From assembly GCA_963773735.1 (NCBI GenBank), contig CAVZCK010000034.1, forward strand, positions 168,833 through 232,832: a stretch of DNA of 64,000 nt, written 5' to 3'. Under the pieces are notes generated by a model. The model made no database searches. It saw only the letters and a list, made by a program, of their open reading frames with translations, and was not told where the DNA came from. The DNA is from CAVZCK01 sp963773735. GTDB lineage: Bacteria > Pseudomonadota > Alphaproteobacteria > Rhizobiales > Rhodomicrobiaceae. Within the stretch, counting starts at the first letter, position 1, and every line of letters begins with the position of its first letter. Below, one piece after another: positions 56,462-64,000 of the stretch. A program made the translations under genes and the position numbers.

Positions 56462-57197
56462 TCATTCCGCCGACCGGGAAAAATCCTTCAGCACCTCAAT
56501 GGGTATGGAAACGACGTTGGGCGTCTGCCATGCCGTCGAGACGCGTACCGCGTGGGACGCTAGGTTTATGGTCTGTGTGATGAGTGTGGTGACGACAGCG
56601 ACCACGCGGCCCTCACAATCGAGCACCGGCGCTCCAGAGGCGCCGTGGTCGAGCACGAGGCGATCGTTGCCATCGTACATTTCGAGGAGCGCCATGCCAG
56701 CAAACTCGTCATCGTCGCCGTATCGTACGAAGCGACCGCCCGCGAAACGCAGCTCGCTACTTAGGATAGGCGAGACTGACGACACGTTCTTCCGGAACGA
56801 GTGGCTCCATCCTGTTTTGAAGGACACTCGCATCGGGAAATGACGTCCTCAATTCGAGCACGGCAATTTTTTCGGAGCCGGAACCCGCAAGGCGCAGGAT
56901 CCGGGCGGGAATCGACGCCTTGTCATTCCCCTCCTTCACCTCGACCTCCTTCCAGTCCTGCGCCGAAAGATGCATGGCCTCGGCAACATGCGCTGCGGTG
57001 ACGATCAACCGGGCAGAGAGGAACCAACCGGTTCCGCCAATTCCGAGCACGCCAGGCTCCGCCTGCCGCTCTTCCTCACCGAAATCCCTTGTGATGTTGA
57101 CCGTGGAGCGAACCAGCGTGGACGGATCGACACACGACGCCTCGATACGAGCCGATGTCGCGACCAAGACGAGAATTGAAAGCAAACACTGACGCAT
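56462..57197 (-). CDS. Trypsin-like serine protease family protein, frameshifted
   Basis: A ~245-residue secreted S1-family protein. The signal peptide is at MRQCLLSILVLVATSARIEA; TGWFLSARLIVTAAHVAEAM carries the catalytic His; DHGASGAPVLDCEGRVVAV carries the Ser. The position normally occupied by the catalytic Asp (x-D-IAVL) reads SEKIAVLEL, so the triad may be incomplete. Frame one ends at 56757 after VSLAYPK; a one-base shift near 56762 joins SSELRFAGGRFVRYGDDDEF. ATG at 57197. Confidence 0.7.
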
Positions 57198-57438
57198 AGC
57201 GCCACCCCCCCGGTTGTGCATCCTGCATTCTTACGCGGCAGACCAGAAAGGGGCCTGCCAAAGGGGCAGTCTATCGCTGTGGGGGGAGCCGAGGCTGTAA
57301 TCAAAATGCATCAGACGAAGGCAAAGCGCAGGCTGCCAATCACCGCTGATTTCGATATGTCGCGGATCAGACAAACACCCAGATCTCCATGGGATATCGT
57401 GAAATGTGCTTGGGTCCTGTAGCAAGGAGACGACTTTC

Positions 57439-58884
57439 ATGATGCGCGCCTGTTTTAAATTCGCGGGGCCGGCAATAATCGCGGCTGGTCTAGCTATGCC
57501 GGCCTTGGCCGCCGAAGCCGACCCGCGGAGCGCTGAGGAAATCCGCAACTTGGCCCGTGACGCCTATCTTTATGCCTATCCAATCGTCAGCATGGACCTC
57601 ACCATGCGGCAGGCGACGAACGTGCCGGACGCAAAATCCAAACCCCTGAAGGCGCCGCTCAACCAATTCGCCAATGTGCGCGCCTACCCCGGAGCCGATG
57701 TGAAGGTCGTGGTTCGGCCCAATTTCGACACGCTTTATTCGTCGGCGTGGATTGATGTCACCTCCCAACCAGTAGTGCTTTCGGTGCCGGATACTGGCGG
57801 CCGCTATTATCTGCTCGAGATGCTCGACATGTGGACGGACGTTTTCGCAGTTGTCGGCAGCCGCACCACCGGAACGAAAGCCGGTAACTTCGCGCTCGTT
57901 GGCTCCGACTGGAATGGAACTCTCCCCGAGGGCATCGAGAAGATCGTAACCCCTACGCCTAGATTTTGGATTATAGGTCGTACACAGACAAACGGTCCGG
58001 CCGATTACGAATTTGTGCATAGGATTTAAGACGGCTACAAGCTGACGCCGCTTGACCGATGGGGCCAAGATTATATACCGCCTGGCAACCAGCCGGTCGA
58101 TGTTGCGAGCGATGACGCGACACCACCTCAGACGCAGGTCAACCGGCTTGACGGCATCGGCATGTTGTCGCGTCTTGCAGAGCTGTTCAGCAAATATCCG
58201 CCGCACGCAAACGATTATCCCATGCTGTTCCGCCTACGGGCGCTTGGGCTGGAGCCCGGGAAGCCTTTTAACCCGGCAGCGCTCGATCCTGAGACAGTCA
58301 AGACGATCAATCAGGTGGCAGGCGAAACGCTCGCGGATATGCCCGCGGCCATGAGAAAAATCGGCCAGGTCGTAAACGGTTGGAGTGTAGCGACCCAATT
58401 TATTGGCACATACGGAACGTCCTATAAGCAGCGGGCGGTGATCGCGCTCGGCGGCCTCGGGGCGAATTTGCCGGAAGATGCTGTCTATCCGACCGCGTTT
58501 GCTGACGAGGATGGACGCCCTCTCATCAGCACCGAAAACTACGTCATCCATTTTGACAAAGGACAGCTGCCGCCCGCCGACGCCTTCTGGTCGATCACGA
58601 TGTACGACAAAGATGGCTTTCAGGTACCGAACCCGATCAACCGCTTCGCCCTCGGCGACCGCGACAAGCTGACCTTCAACGAAGACGGTTCGCTCGACAT
58701 CTATATGCAGGCGGAATTGCCTGGAAAGGACAAGGAATTGAACTGGCTGCCGGCGCCGAAGGACGCGCCGTTCCAGCCCACCATGAGGATCTATTCACCA
58801 CGGAACGAAGTTGCCGACGGACGCTGGGCGCCGCCTCCAATCCGTAAAGCTGGCAAATCCTTCAACTTTGGGAGCGCGCAATGA
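57439..58884 (+). pseudogene. DUF1254/DUF1214 secreted protein with an in-frame stop
   Basis: A ~480-residue periplasmic protein of unknown activity. The signal peptide MMRACFKFAGPAIIAAGLAM is followed by DUF1254 (ARDAYLYAYPIVSMDLTMRQ, MLDMWTDVFAVVGSRTTGTK) and, in the second half, DUF1214 (GYGTSYKQRA-like, FWSITMYDKDGF, GKDKELNWLPAPK). Reading is continuous in one frame except for TAA at 58027-58029 (codon 197) in EFVHRI-stop-DGYKLTPL, where relatives have Gln; one base change (CAA to TAA) explains it. ATG at 57439 follows AAGGAGA. Confidence 0.82.
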
Positions 58885-59160
58885 ATTTTATGCCTCCCGG
58901 CGCTATCTGCCCGGTGCGGCTGACTGCCGCCATTGGCGCCGGTCTGCTGGCACAGACTGTGGAGCCGCGGTCTCAGCTCTTGCCGGATTAAGAGGCTTAT
59001 GGGATTGCCCGCGACGCCTCCATATATGGCTATCCATTCATGCTGCCCATGCTCAGCCTGTGGTCAGACGTGTTTGCCGTGCCCGGCACGCGTACGACGG
59101 GACCGGATAATGCGCACAGCGTCCCAGTGACCGGGCCTGGAGACCGCATCTGCTCCGGGT
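58881..59160 (+). pseudogene. Degraded second DUF1254 gene
   Basis: Right after the previous gene, with ATGA overlap, a second DUF1254 N-terminus begins (MNFMPPGAICPVRLTAAIGA), stops at an in-frame TAA near 58990, and continues YGIARDASIYGYPFMLPMLS then LWSDVFAVPGTRTTG. About 60 residues between the YGYP and LWSDVFAV blocks are missing, and everything after ~59110 is lost. A tandem duplicate in decay. Confidence 0.65.
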
Positions 59161-59179
59161 CAAAACGACAAGGTGTATA

Positions 59180-59221
59180 CAATCAATGATTGCAAATGTA
59201 AGATTAAACAATCAATAATTG
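59180..59221. promoter_or_regulatory. Two CAATCA dyads
   Basis: CAATCAATGATTG (59180-59192) and CAATCAATAATTG (59209-59221) are near-perfect dyads 29 bp apart, about three helical turns less two bases. They lie in the 380-bp gene-free stretch (59161-59540) before the outer-membrane gene. Possible operator pair for an unknown regulator. The rest of the gap holds nothing I can name. Confidence 0.3.
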
Positions 59222-59540
59222 CGGCGAATTAAACTTTGCAAAAGCCGCTCCGATGCCGCTCTGTCATTTCCTAAGCGCAAGTTTCTTCACGGTTTGCCGC
59301 GCTGTCGGCCTCAGCGGAACAAGCTTCTGGGCTGCGTGCGCGATTGCTGGTCCACGCTATCCCGTCGACGTCAAGCCGGTGCGGCCGCCTTTGGCTTCGA
59401 TCTGAAAGCTCACCCGCCCCTCGTAGGGTTCGGCGGAATCCGACCAAGTGTTATCGAGTTCCTGCTTGACCGACTTCGGACAAGCAATTCGTGTTGATCA
59501 AGATTTACTACGTTCAATTCCATTTCTGGGGTAGGGGCCA

Positions 59541-60491
59541 ATGACCTGTAGTCGCGGCAATCTTTCAGGTGGACTGGCATTCATAGTTTGTGGGCTGATT
59601 GCCTCGGCAAGTCCGGCGATAAGCGCCGACCTTGGTGAACCACCTCACGAACAGCTCGCCGAACCGGTATCGCCGCCCAGCGACTGGCAATTCAACTTTA
59701 CACCTTATGGATGGCTGACCAGCGTCAACGGCGATGTCACCGTTCGTGGACGCACTCTCGATGTAGATGCAAGCTTTATCGACATCGTTCAGGAAAGCGA
59801 TTCTCTGGCCGCATTGATGGGCCATTTCGAGGCCCGAAAGGGTCGATTGTCTCTCTATGGGGATTTCGTCTGGGACAAACTTACCTTCTCCGCCGACACT
59901 CTGACTTTGCGCAACCCAATTGCAAATCTCTCGCTGACGACTTCGGCCAGCGCAGGCGTCGATTACCGACAGTCGATTTTTGAAGGCGGCGTTGCATATG
60001 AAATTGCGAGGCTGCCGGGGTATGGCGGATCCGCCAAAGATCCCTACGATGGCGCAACATCGTTTACCGCTGTCGACCTGCTGGCGGGAGCCCGTTACTG
60101 GCGGCAGGAGGTGGACCTGTCATTAGCAATAACTGGCGTTGTCGATCTTCCATCGATCGGATTTACAAGATCAGGAGATCTGGCGGTGGCTCGGTCCGGC
60201 TCCATGGAGTGGGTGGACCCGGTCATCGGAATGAGGGTGCGTCGCCAATTCTCGCCCGGTCAGGAAATGCTGCTCCGGGGCGATATTGGTGGCTTCGGTG
60301 TCGGAAGCGATTTCTCCTGGCAACTGTTTGGCGGCTACGCATTTCAGTTACCGATCAGCGATTGCCGTGCCCGAGGCGTCGTTGGCTATCGTGCTCTTTC
60401 CGTCGACTTCAGCGAGAACGGTCCATCTGGCGCAAGAGGGATCGATATTCTGCAATACGGTCCCGTGATCGGCATCAATTTTAGCTGGTAA
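59541..60491 (+). CDS. Outer-membrane beta-barrel protein, unknown function
   Basis: A 316-residue protein with a signal peptide (FIVCGLIASASPAISA), a short proline-rich linker (EPVSPPSDW), and alternating amphipathic strands (FNFTPYGWLTSVNGDVTV, GVAYEIARLPGYGG, VDPVIGMRVRRQFSPGQEML, FLRGDIGGFGVGSDF-like) ending in NFSW, the terminal aromatic expected of an outer-membrane barrel. It resembles the hypothetical barrels found in Rhizobiales near DUF1254 and arylsulfatase genes. Function unknown. Confidence 0.75.
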   Translation: MTCSRGNLSGGLAFIVCGLIASASPAISADLGEPPHEQLAEPVSPPSDWQFNFTPYGWLTSVNGDVTVRGRTLDVDASFIDIVQESDSLAALMGHFEARKGRLSLYGDFVWDKLTFSADTLTLRNPIANLSLTTSASAGVDYRQSIFEGGVAYEIARLPGYGGSAKDPYDGATSFTAVDLLAGARYWRQEVDLSLAITGVVDLPSIGFTRSGDLAVARSGSMEWVDPVIGMRVRRQFSPGQEMLLRGDIGGFGVGSDFSWQLFGGYAFQLPISDCRARGVVGYRALSVDFSENGPSGARGIDILQYGPVIGINFSW

Positions 60492-60780
60492 TTGTGAAGA
60501 TCGGCCTGCCAAGCGCAAACGCGAGCCTGGCGGGGCCGATGTTCGCTATCACTGGCGAAATTGTACCCGCCCTGAAACATAGCGGGATCGCCTTCTTAAG
60601 CAATCCAGTCGCAAGCGACCGGCTTGGTTGATTGTCGCACGCGACCGGGACAGCGGAATGCATTCGAGACGTTAACGATTTGAACATCAGAATGTTCTGA
60701 TCGTAACCCAAAGCGCATTTGTCGCGCCGACGACACCAAGACGAATTCATCTGTGCCACGATGACTGGCGAGCGGAAAAA

Positions 60781-61086
60781 TTGGTTTCCTTTCGCCCATC
60801 TGTGGAGATTTCGGTGATAGCGGTCAACGTCAAGATATTTTCCGTGAGCGCCGCATCGGTCCGTCCAGCGCTTGCCCTGCCGGGCATGGCCATCGTCTGT
60901 TCAGATCACGTCGGCTTCGGCCTTCCCGATGGCTGCGGCGGATCAACCTACACGCCGACGCTGACGCGGGTCGCAAACCAGGACGTCAGCGACCACGGCT
61001 TTCACCCCACGGCGATCTGCTCGCCTAGCCGTGCGGCACTGCTGACCGGCCGGAATCGTCAACGAGTTGTACCTCATGATCGATAG
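60781..61086 (+). pseudogene. N-terminal remnant of an arylsulfatase
   Basis: A degenerate stretch with DHVGFGLPDGCGGSTYTPTL (metal-binding DD-VGFG region with the second Asp changed to His) and FHPTAICSPSRAALLTGRNR, the formylglycine motif C-S-P-S-R intact. Only ~90 residues remain before the frame ends, and segments between are shorter than in the family. Upstream of two larger arylsulfatase genes; the oldest member of the array. Confidence 0.65.
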
Positions 61087-61176
61087 GTTGTTTTGTCCTC
61101 GCGTCGAACACACGACGTGATTGCACCAGGGCGCCGGCTGTCGGCCCGTTTCGGGCAGCCAACTGAGTAACAAAGC

Positions 61177-62784
<1,608 letters not shown>

Positions 62785-62894
62785 TCGGAGGCTCAACGGG
62801 GCGGGCGGCCAGCAAGGGCCGCCCGCAACTCGAAGCGATTGAATCCGGGCATCGGCTGCGGGCCCGTTTCGGACAGCCAACAGGGATCTTAGCT

Positions 62895-64000
62895 ATGAGT
62901 ACAAGCAGAAAGATCTGGTTCGGTGCGTACGCGCTGCTTGCAGCCATGGTGATGTGCTTGCCGGCAACCGCGCAGCAGCAGCAAAGGCCCAACATCCTCT
63001 TCATCATGGGCGATGACATCGGCATCATGCAGCCGTCCATCTACCATCGGGGCCTGATGGTCGGGAGACGCCCAACATTCACCGGATCGCGCAGGAGGGT
63101 GCGCTTTTCATGACCTATTACGCCGAGCAGAGCTGCACGGCGGGACGCACCGCATTCTTTACCGGCATGCACCCGTTACGCGCTGGCATGGTCCTGCCTC
63201 AGCTGCCAGGCGCAACCAGCTCCCTGTTGCCGGGTACACCATCACTTGCGAAAGCACTGCTCGACCGGGTAAAACACGGGCGAATTCGGCAAGAACCACT
63301 TGGGCGACAAGGCAAACTCGCTACCGACCGCCCACGGCGTCCAAGAATTCTGGGGGTACCTCTATCACCTCGATGCGATGCAGGGAGTGAGTTTCCCGGA
63401 CATCAACAAGACCCCAACAGATCAGGCTGTCCTACCGCCATGCAAGAACACGCCTGTCCGCGGGCTATCCGATACGCCGGGCGCGGTCGATCCGAGGACC
63501 ACACTGTGCTTGACGCCGCCGCGGCCGGTAATCGCGTGTACGTCCTCCGACGGCACGGAGCAGAACCAGACCTGTAAGGACGAAGGCCCTCTGACATTGG
63601 ATCGTTCGAGGACGGTGGATGAGGAAATCTCAGCCAAGGTCGTCGACTACCTTGATCGCCATGACCCGAAGAAGACAAACAAGCCGTTCTTCGTCTGGTA
63701 CAACCCGGCGCGCATGCATATCACAACAATGCTGCCGCCCAAGTACGAAGCGATGCTGGGCGTGAAGGGCGGCAAGGATTGGGGCATCAACGAAGCGGGC
63801 ATGAAGCAGCTCGATGACAACATCGGCGTCGTGCTCAAGAAGCTGGAGGACATGGGCCAGCTCGACGACACGATCGTCGTCTTCACCACCGACAACGGGG
63901 CCGAGGCCATTACCTATCCGGACGGTGGCGTCACTCCGTTCCGCGGCGGCAAGCTGACAACCTGGGAAGGGGCGGAATGCGGGCCCCGCTCGTCGTCCGT
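62895..64000 (+). CDS. Second arylsulfatase, frameshifted, runs off the window
   Basis: A paralogue of the preceding sulfatase. The signal peptide (SRKIWFGAYALLAAMVMCLP) and NILFIMGDDIGIMQPSIYHR are in frame one; SCTAGRTAFFTGMHPLRAGM (C-T-A-G-R site) in frame two after a shift near 63068; GEFGKNHLGDKANSLPTAHG and EFWGYLYHLDAMQ in a third after ~63270; then DEEISAKVVDYLDRHDPKKT, MHITTML and VVFTTDNGAEAITYPDGG. A last shift near 63965 gives GMRAPLVVR at the edge. Its 5' flank shares a ~40-bp sequence with that of the previous gene, so the two arose by tandem duplication. The C-terminus is outside. Confidence 0.85.

Noticed and set aside
59161..59540. Possible minus-strand peptide in the gap before the outer-membrane gene
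   Set aside because: A ~40-residue protein-like stretch (NTWSDSAEPYEGRVSFQIEA) ends at a stop with no start or continuation; too short to call.

Overview
The window is GC-rich, densely coded DNA from an alphaproteobacterium, most likely a Rhizobiales/Hyphomicrobiales methylotroph of the Beijerinckiaceae-Methylocystaceae-Methylobacteriaceae kind. Evidence: a lanthanide-type methanol dehydrogenase cluster (xoxF-xoxG-xoxJ), Lut-type lanthanide transport genes, an orphan pqqA, a glutathione-dependent formaldehyde-activating enzyme, an SbmA/BacA-type transporter, an alphaproteobacterial-type DksA and a YcjX/YcjF pair. Assignment below order level is inference. No rRNA, tRNA, CRISPR array or complete insertion sequence was seen.

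Layout. 0-15.5 kb holds housekeeping and envelope genes: Mla-type lipid transport, dipeptide epimerase, MFS permease, a translationally coupled metallophosphoesterase / glycosyltransferase / threonine dehydratase-like operon, L,D-transpeptidase, ycjX-ycjF, a MoxR ATPase, an orphan FlgE-like protein, dksA and galE. 15.5-21.7 kb is a more AT-rich, decayed or frameshifted surface-polysaccharide island (methyltransferases, RgpF-like glycan synthesis protein, WbsX-like fragment, sulfotransferase). 21.7-28.9 kb has an OmpR-type two-component system, a GT2-GtrA flippase/transferase and two ArnT-like lipid glycosyltransferases with the debris of a third. 28.9-34.7 kb is an unusual four-gene catabolic-looking set: small-molecule kinase, enolase paralogue with changed active-site residues, acyl-CoA ligase and ThDP enzyme. 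35-51.3 kb is the methanol/lanthanide region: pentapeptide-repeat protein, xoxFGJ, lut genes on both sides of a nested NitT/TauT-type ABC transporter, gfa, pqqA and a LysR regulator. 51.5-57.2 kb has a secreted HExxH protein, cyanase, a PagL-like deacylase, an SbmA/BacA-like transporter and a trypsin-like protein. 57.4-64 kb has two DUF1254 genes (one with a nonsense codon, one a remnant), an outer-membrane barrel and a tandem arylsulfatase array running off the end.

How the genes fit together: XoxF oxidises methanol in the periplasm with PQQ and a lanthanide; XoxG takes the electrons; XoxJ is the associated periplasmic protein; Lut proteins are expected to bring in the metal; PqqA is the cofactor precursor peptide; Gfa condenses the formaldehyde product with glutathione. 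The pqqBCDE genes and a TonB receptor are not in the window.

Two cautions. First, at least twenty genes that look otherwise intact carry single-base frameshifts (ycjX, dksA, galE, xoxF, gfa and others); for most, a noisy assembly is a likelier cause than true decay, and I give corrected gene extents with the break position. Second, a ~165-bp bipartite palindromic repeat occurs four times and another ~165-bp repeat sits inside the 5' coding part of an ABC binding-protein gene; several long open frames across them are artefacts.
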